Shown here piece by piece: positions 24,242 through 33,263 of a stretch of 47,307 nt of DNA. The translations under genes and the position numbers were made by a program. The notes under the pieces are model-generated. The model was not told where the DNA came from. It was given only the letters and a program-made list of their open reading frames with translations, and ran no database searches. The DNA comes from Nitrospirota bacterium (GTDB lineage: Bacteria; Nitrospirota; Thermodesulfovibrionia; Thermodesulfovibrionales; Dissulfurispiraceae). The stretch lies in assembly GCA_023476565.1 (NCBI GenBank), contig JAMCVZ010000045.1, forward strand, positions 1 through 47,307, read 5' to 3'. Positions within the stretch are counted from its first letter, which is position 1, and each line of letters begins with the position of its first letter.

Positions 24242-25252
24242 TTAGCATATTCTCGGCAGTTGTTCCCCGGCGAGCATATCAACAATCCGGGTTCCGCCTA
24301 TTAACGTCTTCAGCACGACCATCCCACCGGAGCGCTCTTCACAACCGGTCACCTCTCCGATAACGGCGGCATCCTTTCCGAGAGGATGGGCCCTCATCTC
24401 CCCGGCAAGGGAGTCAGCCGCATCAGGCGATACAACGGCGATGAGGATGCCCTCATTCGCTATGTAAAGAGGGTCCAGCCCCAGCAGATCACATGCCCCC
24501 TTCACCCCCCCCGATACGGGCAGCATATTTTCCATAATAGTAATGCAGCAGCCCGACTCCATCGCGATCTCCTTCAGTGTCGTGGCAACGCCCCCCCGTG
24601 TCGGGTCCCTCATCATTTTTATGCCGCCCGTAAAGCGGGTCATCAGTTTCACAAGCCCGTTCAGCGGTGCGGTATCGCTGAGGACAGGAGGGTTGAAGGC
24701 GAGCCCGTTCCTCTCTGAAAGGACGGCCACGCCGTGATTTCCCATAAGCCCGCTGATTATTATCCTGTCACCGGTCCTGATATTCCGCGGGCCGAAATAA
24801 ATATTATCCGGCACGGCGCCTATTCCGGAGGTATTGATGAACAATCCGTCACCTTTCCCCCTGTCCACGACTTTCGTATCACCCGCCACTATCCTGATAC
24901 CCGCAGTGTGCGCGGCTTGCGCCATGGATGAAAGGACCAGCTTCAGGTCCCCGAGGGGAAACCCCTCTTCAATAATAAAACCCGCAGTGAGATACAGGGG
25001 CCTTGCCCCTACCACCGAAAGGTCGTTTACCGTACCGTTCACCGCAAGATCTCCGATATTGCCCCCGGGGAAAAAGAGCGGGGAGACTACATAGGAATCC
25101 GTGGTAAATGCAAGTTTATGTATACCCTCTACAAAATCAATCACCGCTGAATCGTTAAGCTCTTTCATATCAAAGGCGGGGGAAAAATGCTCTCTTACCA
25201 GTTGATGCATCAATCTGCCGCCGCTCCCATGCCCGAGGAGTATTCTATCCAC
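24242..25252 (-). CDS. hypE: Hydrogenase maturation protein HypE
   Basis: The 336-residue protein has the AIR-synthase-like HypE layout: LLGHGSGGRLMHQLV at the start, FTTDSYVVSPLFFPGGNIGD near 48, MMRDPTRGGVATTLKEIA near 213, and the C-terminal PRIC whose final cysteine is the site of thiocarbamoylation and dehydration to thiocyanate. HypE with HypF makes the CN ligands of [NiFe]-hydrogenase. No other hyp gene is in the window, so it appears separated from its usual cluster or ends one that lies elsewhere. The start is a GTG at 25252. Confidence 0.95.
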   Translation of the reverse strand: MDRILLGHGSGGRLMHQLVREHFSPAFDMKELNDSAVIDFVEGIHKLAFTTDSYVVSPLFFPGGNIGDLAVNGTVNDLSVVGARPLYLTAGFIIEEGFPLGDLKLVLSSMAQAAHTAGIRIVAGDTKVVDRGKGDGLFINTSGIGAVPDNIYFGPRNIRTGDRIIISGLMGNHGVAVLSERNGLAFNPPVLSDTAPLNGLVKLMTRFTGGIKMMRDPTRGGVATTLKEIAMESGCCITIMENMLPVSGGVKGACDLLGLDPLYIANEGILIAVVSPDAADSLAGEMRAHPLGKDAAVIGEVTGCEERSGGMVVLKTLIGGTRIVDMLAGEQLPRIC

Positions 25253-25364
25253 GGCGGCTTTCAGTCCGCCCGGTACGAGCCGATTCCGACCCGGTGCGGA
25301 GATGACCTATGTTTTTCCTATGCGCCATTCGTGACTGTCCCTTAAAATCCGCTCGTGTCAACCC

Positions 25365-26312
25365 TCAATTCTTGAGGGGATAGACCTCCAGCGTTTCCGA
25401 CGGGGCGCTCTCCTTTTTCGGACCCACTGCGGTAATGCAGTACAGCGTTTTTGAAACAAGCGGCCCGCTATCTGTGAAGGCGGGGGTTGCCGCCTCACCT
25501 ATAAGCCTGAACCCGCTGTCGGACCCGCTTTTTTTGTATACCCTATATCCCTTGACCCAGGTTTCGGGGCTCTCATCCCACATCAGGTAGGTTTTCTTTT
25601 CCGAGGGGACATACTTTATATGCGAGGGCCTCGAGGGAACGAAAGTTTCCGGGTTGACCTCCAGCTCATCAGAAGGATATCCTTCATCTTCAAGTGTTGT
25701 ATCGAGAAGAGCTCTTGCCGTATAGTATGAGATTTTTTCCGTCTCCACCCTGTCCTTAAAGAGGGTCTCTTTGAGCGGAACTTTATTCAGGGGGGAAACG
25801 GGATATTTCCCTTTCACAGAGCTCCTGTAAATGTTGTATCGTGCTGCATCGGAAACCCTGTCCCATCTGATTTCCGTGGAATCTTCGGTTATTTTGTATG
25901 CCAACCCGGCAGGAGGGGACGGCAGCTCGGCCGGGTTCACCTGAATTACCATGGACTCGTCACTCAGGACATTTCTCAGGCTGTATACCCGCATCTTGTA
26001 AAGATATTTCCACCCTGTTTTAAAATCCCTGTCCACAAATTGAGAAACATCGTTTTTCAGGAATACGAGATTTTTAAACGGTTTATTTCCACCGGCCTCC
26101 GCCTTTTCAATATAAAACCCCTTGATCGCCTCTCTCTCCGGGGCAGGATATGACCATGAGATTATGAGTTGGTCCTCACGATGCACCGCCTTGATATCTC
26201 TGACCGCGGGCGGCTTCTCGAAGGTTCTGAGCGTAGGCTCCCCCTTTTTACCGCACGAGGCAACAAGCAGGGCAATTAAAAGCAGCAATAAATATAACAG
26301 CTTTTCACGCAA
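25365..26312 (-). CDS. Fibronectin type III-like lipoprotein
   Basis: The 315-residue protein starts at a TTG preceded by a GGAG site and has a lipoprotein signal with lipobox LVASCGKKGEP, cysteine at residue 20. The mature part has about three fibronectin type III-like modules: KAVHREDQLIISWSYP near 40, SPPAGLAYKITEDSTEIRWD near 130, and PSHIKYVPSEKKTYLMWDES near 230, each ending in a YNIYR or YRVYK type strand. It should be anchored to a membrane face in the periplasm or on the surface. Its start lies in the end of the nucleotidyltransferase-HEPN gene (8-bp overlap). No specific role is known. Confidence 0.82.
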   Translation of the reverse strand: MREKLLYLLLLLIALLVASCGKKGEPTLRTFEKPPAVRDIKAVHREDQLIISWSYPAPEREAIKGFYIEKAEAGGNKPFKNLVFLKNDVSQFVDRDFKTGWKYLYKMRVYSLRNVLSDESMVIQVNPAELPSPPAGLAYKITEDSTEIRWDRVSDAARYNIYRSSVKGKYPVSPLNKVPLKETLFKDRVETEKISYYTARALLDTTLEDEGYPSDELEVNPETFVPSRPSHIKYVPSEKKTYLMWDESPETWVKGYRVYKKSGSDSGFRLIGEAATPAFTDSGPLVSKTLYCITAVGPKKESAPSETLEVYPLKN

Positions 26313-27027
26313 TAGAGGTTTCTCCCTGCTTTTTATTCAATTTAGTTTTTACTTTTTTGGTCATCTGTTCAGCAATGTTGACCGCTTTCCGGGCATCTGC
26401 TTTTGCCGGCTCTCCGAACGGCAAAAGCCCTGCCTCGGCAGGATACCTCCCTCTATAAATGCTGTCCATAAAAACTATATCTTCGTCCGGAAAGTCTATT
26501 CTGACTCTATATTCTTCTGCCAACGAAACCAATCGCTCTAGGCTGTGTGTTTTTTCCAGTTCCCATCCTTTGCTTAGCAATATTGCTTTCAGGGCCTTCT
26601 CTATTGCCTGTTGCGAATGAAAACATGCGCCTTTGTAAAATTCTCCTTCAAGGAGATATCGAGCCATTTTAAATTCATCCTCTGACTGTCTCATCCACTC
26701 TTTTACTGCATCTTTCATGTATAACAGCCTCCCTTCTTTTAATATCAGCCTCAAAAACGGACTGCCTTTCAAATAATGTTCACGGAGGGTCGATAGGGAA
26801 ATCACGAACGGATCAATTGCAAATTTCTTGTAAAAGCTCTTTAAACACCTATGCATCAATAAATCGACATTATCAAGGGGCCTCTCTCTATCATCGAGGA
26901 CAACCAATAAATCCAAATCATTTCCTGCGCCTTCTTTTGCAGTAGAGCCGAAGATAGTGATCGAAAGAGGATTGAAGGTTTTATTTATTGCTTTCGATAT
27001 CTCTCTTGCTTCTTTTAATGTGACCAT
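26305..27027 (-). CDS. Nucleotidyltransferase-HEPN fusion protein
   Basis: The 240-residue protein joins a MNT-type nucleotidyltransferase domain (residues 5-105; the motif GSTAKEGAGNDLDLLVVLDD with the metal-binding DLD) to a HEPN domain (about 112-225; EWMRQSEDEFKMARYLLEGE, FHSQQAIEKALKAILLSKGW, and RGRYPAEAG). In toxin-antitoxin systems the two domains are usually separate, HEPN being an RNase toxin and MNT an AMPylating antitoxin. Here both are in one chain, as in stand-alone proteins of uncertain role, and the RYP variant after the helical part differs from the catalytic Rx4-6H motif. It overlaps the lipoprotein gene. Confidence 0.8.
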   Translation of the reverse strand: MVTLKEAREISKAINKTFNPLSITIFGSTAKEGAGNDLDLLVVLDDRERPLDNVDLLMHRCLKSFYKKFAIDPFVISLSTLREHYLKGSPFLRLILKEGRLLYMKDAVKEWMRQSEDEFKMARYLLEGEFYKGACFHSQQAIEKALKAILLSKGWELEKTHSLERLVSLAEEYRVRIDFPDEDIVFMDSIYRGRYPAEAGLLPFGEPAKADARKAVNIAEQMTKKVKTKLNKKQGETSIA

Positions 27028-27125
27028 CTATAAACTCACTATTAATCAAATATTATTTTCTGCTTCTCCAACTATGCATGTAGAAATAAGCCATTCCAAA
27101 TCGTGCGCTGGCGTCCGCGTGCGCT

Positions 27126-27174
27126 GGGGACAGTCCCTATTCTACGACTCCGTCCGTAAATAGGGACTGTCCCC
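27126..27174. repeat. Paired GGGGACAGTCCC element upstream of the nucleotidyltransferase gene
   Basis: GGGGACAGTCCCTATT (27126-27141) and AATAGGGACTGTCCCC (27159-27174) are exact complements flanking CTACGACTCCGTCCGT. The core matches both ends of the middle part of the element at 31341-31420, so this copy looks like a shortened version of it. Confidence 0.75.
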
Positions 27175-27204
27175 TTGCTCATAACTCGTGTTAATAATTA
27201 CATA

Positions 27205-28584
27205 TTATATCCCTTTCAGGTCGTTCCTGAATCTCCTGATCTGATCTCTGACTTTCTTCGGTGATGTGCCGCCGTATGATTCTTTTGCTTTTACGGATTC
27301 CGGTATGCCGATAAATCTGTAAATATCGTGCCCGATGGCGGCGGAGAAGGCCTGGTACTCCGTGATGGACAGGTCGGAAAGCCTTTTGCCGTTATCAACG
27401 CAATAACGGACTATCTTGCCTGTTATCTCATGGGCTGTTCTGAACGGTATCTTCTTCCGCACGAGATATTCTGCAATATCCGTTGCCGTGGAAAATGCGG
27501 CATCGCCTCCCGCTTCCATCTTCTTTCTTTTTAAGGTCATGTTCTGCAGCATACCGGTGAGAACTCCCAGTGTAGTTTTAACGGTATCGACCGTATCGAA
27601 AACAGACTCCTTGTCCTCCTGCATATCCCGGTTGTATGCAAGCGGGAGCCCTTTCATGACGGTAAGCAGGCTCATGAGATTGCCGTACACCCTGCCGGTC
27701 TTGCCGCGCATCAGTTCAGCGACATCCGGGTTCTTTTTCTGCGGCATTATGCTTGAGCCAGTTGTAAAGGCGTCGGAGAGCTCGATAAAAGAAAATTCCT
27801 CCGAAGACCAGAGAATGAGCTCTTCCGCCATTCTCGAAAAATGGACCATCAGCATGGCCGAGCACGAAAGGAACTCGACGGCAAAGTCCCTGTCCGAAAC
27901 GGAATCGATGCTGTTCTCGGAAACCGCATCAAATCCCAAAAGACCGGCAACGTAATGCCTGTCTATCGGGAGCGATGTCCCCGCGAGGGCGCACGACCCC
28001 AGGGGAAGGACATTGATACGCTTCAAGGCATCCTGAAACCTCGTCCTGTCCCTTTCAAACATATGAGCGTACGCCATCAAATGGTGGGACAGGAGCACGG
28101 GCTGGGCCCGCTGCATGTGTGTATATCCCGGCATTATGACATCGAGATTCTTTTCAGCCAGATCGACGAGCACCGCCTCAAGGTCTTTTAAAAGGGCCAG
28201 TATCTCCCTGACCTCTGCCCTGAGATAAAGCCTGAGATCCAGCGCAACCTGATCATTTCTCGACCGCGCGGTATGCAGCCTGCCGCCCGCCTCTCCGATC
28301 TTTGCGATGAGGGCCGATTCTATATTCATATGGATATCCTCAAGCTCTTCACTGAACGTGAACCTGCCCTCCTCTATCTCCTTATATATCTCTTTCAGAC
28401 CCTTGATGATCTTACCGGCATCTTTTTTGGGTATGATGCCCTGCTTCGAAAGCATCCCTGCATGCGCGATACTCCCTTCGATATCGTACTTCCAGAGCCT
28501 TTTGTCGAAAGATATGGATTCGGTATATTTCTCGACAAGCTTCGATGTCTTTTCAGTAAATCTTCCTGCCCAGGGTTTCTTCAT
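27205..28584 (-). CDS. argH: Argininosuccinate lyase
   Basis: At 459 residues it has the usual length. It opens [20 protein letters not shown], has the [20 protein letters not shown] substrate loop near residue 103, and the fumarase/aspartase signature [12 protein letters not shown] near residue 279, containing the mobile catalytic serine. It splits argininosuccinate into arginine and fumarate in the last step of arginine synthesis. argG is not adjacent. It follows the EF-G-like gene by only 3 bp, which suggests cotranscription. Confidence 0.97.
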   Translation of the reverse strand: MKKPWAGRFTEKTSKLVEKYTESISFDKRLWKYDIEGSIAHAGMLSKQGIIPKKDAGKIIKGLKEIYKEIEEGRFTFSEELEDIHMNIESALIAKIGEAGGRLHTARSRNDQVALDLRLYLRAEVREILALLKDLEAVLVDLAEKNLDVIMPGYTHMQRAQPVLLSHHLMAYAHMFERDRTRFQDALKRINVLPLGSCALAGTSLPIDRHYVAGLLGFDAVSENSIDSVSDRDFAVEFLSCSAMLMVHFSRMAEELILWSSEEFSFIELSDAFTTGSSIMPQKKNPDVAELMRGKTGRVYGNLMSLLTVMKGLPLAYNRDMQEDKESVFDTVDTVKTTLGVLTGMLQNMTLKRKKMEAGGDAAFSTATDIAEYLVRKKIPFRTAHEITGKIVRYCVDNGKRLSDLSITEYQAFSAAIGHDIYRFIGIPESVKAKESYGGTSPKKVRDQIRRFRNDLKGI

Positions 28585-28587
28585 TCG

Positions 28588-30681
28588 TTAATGGACTTCC
28601 TCTTTCTGCTTCGCCCTCTCGGCAATTATCTTCTGGGCGATGTGGCTCGGCACCTCTTCATAATGGGAGAATTCCATGGAGTAGAGCCCCCTGCCCGATG
28701 TCATGCCCTGGAGCTGGTTCGCATAAGTAAGCATCTCGGCCATGGGGGCGAGCGCATTTATCTTCTGGTTGCCGCCGGCCTGGGGCTCAACGCCCTGGAC
28801 CTTGCCGCGCCGGGAATTCAGATCGCCGATCACCGTGCCGAGCGTATCTTCAGGGGTAACCACTTCCACTCTCATTATAGGCTCAAGCAGCACAGGTTTC
28901 GCATCCTGGAAAGCCTTCTTCAATGCCATCGAACCCGCTATCTTGAACGCCATTTCAGATGAATCCACGGAATGGTAAGAGCCGTCAACCAGGGTGACCT
29001 TCATATCGACCACCTGATACCCCGCAATGACCCCCTCGCGCATTGTTTCCGCTATGCCCTTTTCAACCGCCGGCCTGTATTGCTGGGGGATGACTCCTCC
29101 CACAATCTTATCGAGGAATTGATACCCGCCGCCCCTCGGCAGCGGTTCTATCTCTATCCAGCAATCGCCGAATTGTCCGCGGCCTCCGGACTGTTTTTTA
29201 TATCTGCCCTGGGACTTGGCGGCTGCCCTGATGGTCTCCCTGTACGGTATCTTCGGCGTCTTCATCACTACCTCGACACCGAACTTCCGCTTGAGCTTCT
29301 CAAGGGCCACTTCAAGATGGACCTGCCCCATTCCCGACAGTATCATCTCTTTGGACTCCTCATCCCTTGTGAAATGCACGGTGGGGTCCTCCTCAAGGAT
29401 CCTGTGGAGGCCGCCGCTCACCTTTTCCTCATCGCCTTTTGTCTTAGGCGCAATGGCATAGGATATCACGGGGTCCGAGAATTTTACCTTTTCGAGCACA
29501 AGAGGATGGTGCTCCTCGCACAACGTATCTCCGACGTTGGTATCCTTGAGCTTTACGACAGCGGCAATATCTCCTGGACCGACTGCTTGCGTAGGGACCT
29601 GTTTTTTGCCGAGCAGACGGAAGACCTGCCCTATTCTCTCTTTTGTGCCTGTATTGGCATTCAGAACCGTGGAATCGGCCTTGAGCACCCCTGAATAGAC
29701 CCTGAACAGGGACAGTTTGCCGGCATACGGGTCAGCGACGGTCTTGAAAACATAAGCGGTAAGGGGGTCCGTCTCGACCGGCTTTCTCTCCAGTTCCTTG
29801 CCCTCTTTCGGGTTCCTGCCCCTGATAGGGGATATCCTGCTCATTTCCACCGGGGAAGGCAGACAGAGCAGAACAGCGTCGAGGAGCCGGCTTATTCCTA
29901 TATTCATGGTAGCGGAACCGCATACCACAGGGATAAACCTTCTCGTCAAAGAGCCCTCCTTTATGCCCTTCATGATTTCATCATTCGATATATCTCCCCC
30001 TTCGAGATATTTTTCGAGCAGGGAGTCATCGGATTCCGCAATCTTTTCCACGAGCTTCTTCCGGTATTCTTCGGCTGTGCCTTTTATATCTGAAGGGACG
30101 TCTGTTTCGGAGGTCTTTCCATTTTCATATATGGAGGCTTTCATGGTCAGGAGATCCACAATTCCTTTAAAGCCCTCACCTTCCCCGATGGGTATCTGAA
30201 GGGGTATGGCTTCCGATTCGAAGGATTTTTCGAGCTCTCCGACCGCCCTGTAAAAATTAGCCGTTTCCTTGTCCAGCTTGTTTATGAAAACAATCCTCGG
30301 TATCTCGAACTCGCAGGCGAATTTCCATATCTTCTCTGTCTCGGCCTTAACGCCTGAAAGGGCGCTGACGATAACCACAGCCCCGTCAGAGACCCTGAGG
30401 CTGCCCCTCGTATCCTCGATAAAATTGATAAATCCGGGCGTATCGAGCAGATTTACTCTCGTTCCCTTCCAGTCACAGAAGGCGACCGCTGAGGTGATGC
30501 TGATCTTTCTTGCAATCTCTTCAGGCTCATAGTCCATGGTGGTGTTTCCGGCCTCGATATTGCCCATTCTGTCGATCACGCCCGCATTAAACAGAACAGC
30601 CTCGGCTAACGATGTCTTGCCAGCACCGCTATGAGCTATTATCGCCACATTTTTGATATGCCCGGCATCCAACTTTGCCAT
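28588..30681 (-). CDS. Elongation factor G-like GTPase (EF-G paralogue)
   Basis: The 697-residue protein has EF-G length and all domains: G1 AHSGAGKTSL near residue 16, G3 DTPGFINF near 80, G4 NKLDKE near 135, domain IV with SGGRGQFGDCWIEIEPLPRG near 478, and domain V at the end. The P-loop reads HSGAGKT instead of the HIDAGKT of canonical EF-G, and the following region (GNTTMDYEPEEIARKISI) is of the EF-G-like (FusA2) type. Such paralogues are found together with a true EF-G in the same genome; their role, for instance on stalled ribosomes or under stress, is not settled. It precedes argH and follows rseC. Confidence 0.88.
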   Translation of the reverse strand: MAKLDAGHIKNVAIIAHSGAGKTSLAEAVLFNAGVIDRMGNIEAGNTTMDYEPEEIARKISITSAVAFCDWKGTRVNLLDTPGFINFIEDTRGSLRVSDGAVVIVSALSGVKAETEKIWKFACEFEIPRIVFINKLDKETANFYRAVGELEKSFESEAIPLQIPIGEGEGFKGIVDLLTMKASIYENGKTSETDVPSDIKGTAEEYRKKLVEKIAESDDSLLEKYLEGGDISNDEIMKGIKEGSLTRRFIPVVCGSATMNIGISRLLDAVLLCLPSPVEMSRISPIRGRNPKEGKELERKPVETDPLTAYVFKTVADPYAGKLSLFRVYSGVLKADSTVLNANTGTKERIGQVFRLLGKKQVPTQAVGPGDIAAVVKLKDTNVGDTLCEEHHPLVLEKVKFSDPVISYAIAPKTKGDEEKVSGGLHRILEEDPTVHFTRDEESKEMILSGMGQVHLEVALEKLKRKFGVEVVMKTPKIPYRETIRAAAKSQGRYKKQSGGRGQFGDCWIEIEPLPRGGGYQFLDKIVGGVIPQQYRPAVEKGIAETMREGVIAGYQVVDMKVTLVDGSYHSVDSSEMAFKIAGSMALKKAFQDAKPVLLEPIMRVEVVTPEDTLGTVIGDLNSRRGKVQGVEPQAGGNQKINALAPMAEMLTYANQLQGMTSGRGLYSMEFSHYEEVPSHIAQKIIAERAKQKEEVH

Positions 30682-30689
30682 AACTACCC

Positions 30690-30860
30690 CCTTTTATTTT
30701 AAATTCGAAATCCCAAATCACACATTACAAACTGCAGACCCTGAATTCGAATATCTAAATCCCAAACAAATTCAAAACTCAAATTCTCTAAGCAGGCTGC
30801 CTCGTCTCCTTTGTTCAGGATTTAGAGCTTAGAGTTTCGTGCTTGTCTCCTAATTTAGGA
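30690..30860. repeat. ATTTAGGATTT-word palindromic element between rseC and the EF-G-like gene
   Basis: The left side carries AAATTCGAAATCCCAAATC and TCTAAATCCCAAACAAATTC; the right side carries GTTCAGGATTTAGAGCTTAG and CCTAATTTAGGATTTAGTAT, their near-complements. The right end reads into rseC and encodes its last 17 or so residues. Copies of the same family are at 38184, 44700 and 45768. Confidence 0.75.
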
Positions 30861-31291
30861 TTTAGTATTTCCTCCACCACCGGCATGTATTCCTTCTTGC
30901 CCTCGAACCGGCCGGACCAGAGTTTCAGGATCAGGAAGGAAACCGCAAAAAGCCCGAACCCGCAGATAGCGGACATGATATCGGGATCCAGCCCTGCAAA
31001 AAACTTACTGATATATTCCTTACCTATGACGGCCCCGGCTATAAGCATGAGGGACGGGATACCATAAATCAGGGCTGTTCCTTTCAGGTACGTATAGGGC
31101 TTGAACGAGACCCTGACCGTGTCCCCGATGCGCGCATTGGCCTGGTTTACCGCTTCCACCACCGCCTCGTCCCCGCCCATGGTTTTGCAGAGAGAACTCC
31201 CCGGGCACGCTTCACATCCGCCGCCCTGCTTGTGCACCGCCACGACAGCCTTTGGGCCTTTAATATCTTTTATAACGCCGATTTCTTCCAT
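30815..31291 (-). CDS. rseC: SoxR-reducing system protein RseC/MucC family
   Basis: The 158-residue protein starts MEEIGVIKDIKGPKAVVAV, has the RseC cysteine motif CEACPGSSLCK near residue 26, a beta region IGDTVRVSFK, and two transmembrane helices at about 67-87 and 100-122. Members are linked to Rnf/SoxR-reducing electron transport at the membrane and may bind a metal through the cysteines. No rnf gene is present here. The C-terminal tail (NPKLGDKHETLSSKS) is encoded by the adjacent repeat and probably adds nothing to function. Confidence 0.85.
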   Translation of the reverse strand: MEEIGVIKDIKGPKAVVAVHKQGGGCEACPGSSLCKTMGGDEAVVEAVNQANARIGDTVRVSFKPYTYLKGTALIYGIPSLMLIAGAVIGKEYISKFFAGLDPDIMSAICGFGLFAVSFLILKLWSGRFEGKKEYMPVVEEILNPKLGDKHETLSSKS

Positions 31292-31340
31292 GCCTCTTTT
31301 ATACTACTACAACTCGTGGCAAGCAGTAAATGCTCGCGCC

Positions 31341-31420
31341 GGGGACTGTCCCTATTTACCAACAGTAGGTGGTTTACCACGGACGAAGCGAAGCGGAGTC
31401 GTAGAATAGGGACTGTCCCC
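31341..31420. repeat. Long paired GGGGACTGTCCC element between the aldehyde dehydrogenase gene and rseC
   Basis: GGGGACTGTCCCTATT (31341-31356) and AATAGGGACTGTCCCC (31405-31420) bound an inner part with its own palindrome GTGGTTTACCAC and the sequence ACGGACGAAGCGAAGCGGAG. It is the full-length relative of 27126-27174. Confidence 0.75.
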
Positions 31421-31450
31421 TGAGGTTACTGCAATAAATATGAGGGGATA

Positions 31451-32881
31451 TTATGTATGCGGCAGGTTCAGCACCATCAGCCTTAATTCCGTCATCTCCT
31501 CAATGGCGTATTTGATGCCCTCCCTGCCGAAGCCGGACTGCTTGACCCCTCCGTACGGCATATGGTCAACGCGATAAGTGGGGATATCGTTGATTATCAC
31601 GCCGCCGACCTCGAGCCGCCCGAAGGCCTTAAACGCATTTCCGATATCCCGGGTAAATACCCCGGCCTGGAGCCCGTATACCGTATCGTTGACAGCATGC
31701 AACCCCTCCGCAAAGTCCCTGACCTTGACAACAGTGACAACAGGCGCAAATACCTCCATGCAGCTCACCTTCATTTCAGGCGTTGTATCGGCGAGAACGG
31801 CAGGAGAATAAAAATTGCCCTCTCTCTTTCCACCGGTCAGGACGCTTGCGCCCTTATCCTTTGCTTCCCGTATCCAGGTATCGGCCCTTTCGATATTGCT
31901 TTCATCTATCATGGGTCCGACATCAGTATCCTCCGACAGCGGATCACCCGTTTTCAGTTGCTTCACAAGGTGAATGAATTTATTCAGAAATGCGTCATAT
32001 ACCTTTTCATGAATATATATCCTCTGGACCGATATGCAGACCTGTCCCGCATAGGAAAATGCGCCGGTAACGCACCTCCCGGCCGCATAATCGATATCGG
32101 CGCTCTCATCGATGATCACCCCGGCATTGCCCCCCAGTTCAAGCAAGACCTTTTTCCGCGGGACCTTTGCCTTCAGCGCCCATCCCACGGAAGCGCTCCC
32201 GGTGAAACTTAAAACCTTTATTCTCTCATCAGTGATAATACTTTCAGCGATCTTTGAATCGCAGGGGATGACACTTATGCCGCCTTCGGGCAATCCTGCA
32301 CCGGCAACGATCTCTCCGAGGAGAAGGGCTGTAAGGGGAGTCCTGGAGGCCGGCTTTATTATCACCGGATTCCCTGATGCGATCGCAGGGGCTACTTTAT
32401 GCGCTACGAGATTGAGCGGGAAGTTGAACGGTGTTATACCGAAGACAGGCCCGGCAGGGAAGCGCCTTGTGATACCCCATCTGCCTTCGGACAGCGGATT
32501 CCTGTCAAGCGGCAGGAACTCCCCGCCGATCCTGCCCGCCTCTTCAGACGCTATCTTGAAGGTAAGGACAGACCTGTCGACTTCTGCACAGGCATCTTTG
32601 ATCGGCTTGCCGCACTCGAGGGCTATGGTCCTTGCGAGCTCTTCCTTTCTTTTTAATAAAGCGTCTGAAATTCTCCGGAGCATCTCTGATTTTTTATAAG
32701 ACGGCAGGCTGGCAATCGTGTTTCTTGACTTATGGGCAATCTCTACGGCCTTCTCTGCTTCTTCAATCCCGGCGCGGCATACCTCTGCAACAGCTTCACC
32801 GTTAAAAGGATTTATTATTTTTATAAAATCGTCGGTTTTAATCCATTGCCCGCCAAGAAGAATTTCGCATTGTTTTTTCAT
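31451..32881 (-). CDS. NAD(P)-dependent aldehyde dehydrogenase family protein
   Basis: The 476-residue protein has the ALDH marks: GPVFGITPFNFPLNLVAHKV near residue 145, FTGSASVGW near 227, the general-base glutamate in LLELGGNAGV near 249, and the nucleophile cysteine in YAGQVCISVQR near 281. It ends with PYGGVKQSGFGREG. Length and sequence place it with broad-specificity NAD(P)-linked members such as lactaldehyde or non-phosphorylating glyceraldehyde-3-phosphate dehydrogenases. The true substrate cannot be read from the sequence. It is a single gene with repeat elements downstream and a toxin-antitoxin island upstream. Confidence 0.92.
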   Translation of the reverse strand: MKKQCEILLGGQWIKTDDFIKIINPFNGEAVAEVCRAGIEEAEKAVEIAHKSRNTIASLPSYKKSEMLRRISDALLKRKEELARTIALECGKPIKDACAEVDRSVLTFKIASEEAGRIGGEFLPLDRNPLSEGRWGITRRFPAGPVFGITPFNFPLNLVAHKVAPAIASGNPVIIKPASRTPLTALLLGEIVAGAGLPEGGISVIPCDSKIAESIITDERIKVLSFTGSASVGWALKAKVPRKKVLLELGGNAGVIIDESADIDYAAGRCVTGAFSYAGQVCISVQRIYIHEKVYDAFLNKFIHLVKQLKTGDPLSEDTDVGPMIDESNIERADTWIREAKDKGASVLTGGKREGNFYSPAVLADTTPEMKVSCMEVFAPVVTVVKVRDFAEGLHAVNDTVYGLQAGVFTRDIGNAFKAFGRLEVGGVIINDIPTYRVDHMPYGGVKQSGFGREGIKYAIEEMTELRLMVLNLPHT

Positions 32882-33159
32882 GATGAGACGTTAACCCCCA
32901 AACTTGAAAATTTGCTATATTTATCATGCTATTATATTCTAAGATTTATTGCAAGTAGGGGAATCAAAGGGCGACTGGCAGGATACAGTTATATTTGCAC
33001 TTGTTCTTATTTTTCCAATTGATGCGTTCACACCATTTCCCTTGACCCTGAGTGGAAAAAGGTAATCGAGGAGTTCCCTGAGATGTTGCTGAAAAAATAG
33101 CATTTAAAAATGCATGGAAGTTAATGACGGGAAAGGATTGGGAAGATTAGTAATATTTT

Positions 33160-33221
33160 GCCCGCAACGGACAGATAACAGAGTGCTTGAGATTAACACC
33201 CAAAGGCTTCGCCCTTATCAA
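33160..33221. repeat. Direct repeat, copy A, left flank of the HigBA-like pair
   Basis: It begins GCCCGCAACGGACAGATAAC and ends CTTCGCCCTTATCAA. It matches copy B at 33901-33961 over about 62 bp with five substitutions and one single-base gap. The two copies flank the toxin-antitoxin genes almost exactly. Confidence 0.85.
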
Positions 33222-33228
33222 AAATCAC

Positions 33229-33257
33229 TTGACAAAGGTTAACATGCAGGTTAACAT
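33229..33257 (+). promoter_or_regulatory. Promoter and candidate autoregulatory operator of the HigBA-like pair
   Basis: TTGACA at 33229-33234 is followed after 17 bp by TAACAT at 33252-33257. GGTTAACAT occurs twice in direct order, at 33237-33245 and 33249-33257, 12 bp apart, the second covering the -10 box. Each copy holds the GTTAAC palindrome. This fits binding by the HTH antitoxin. Transcripts would start close to the GTG at 33264. Confidence 0.65.
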
Positions 33258-33263
33258 AATATT

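Larger units (their letters stand above)
32882..33263. other. Gap between the aldehyde dehydrogenase gene and the HigBA-like pair
   Basis: This 382-bp AT-rich stretch has no intact gene. A short open segment on the plus strand (33023-33100) reads LDPEWKKVIEEFPEMLLKK before a stop and looks like the tail of a lost gene. The first copy of a 62-bp direct repeat (33160-33221) and the promoter of the toxin-antitoxin pair follow. Confidence 0.5.
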
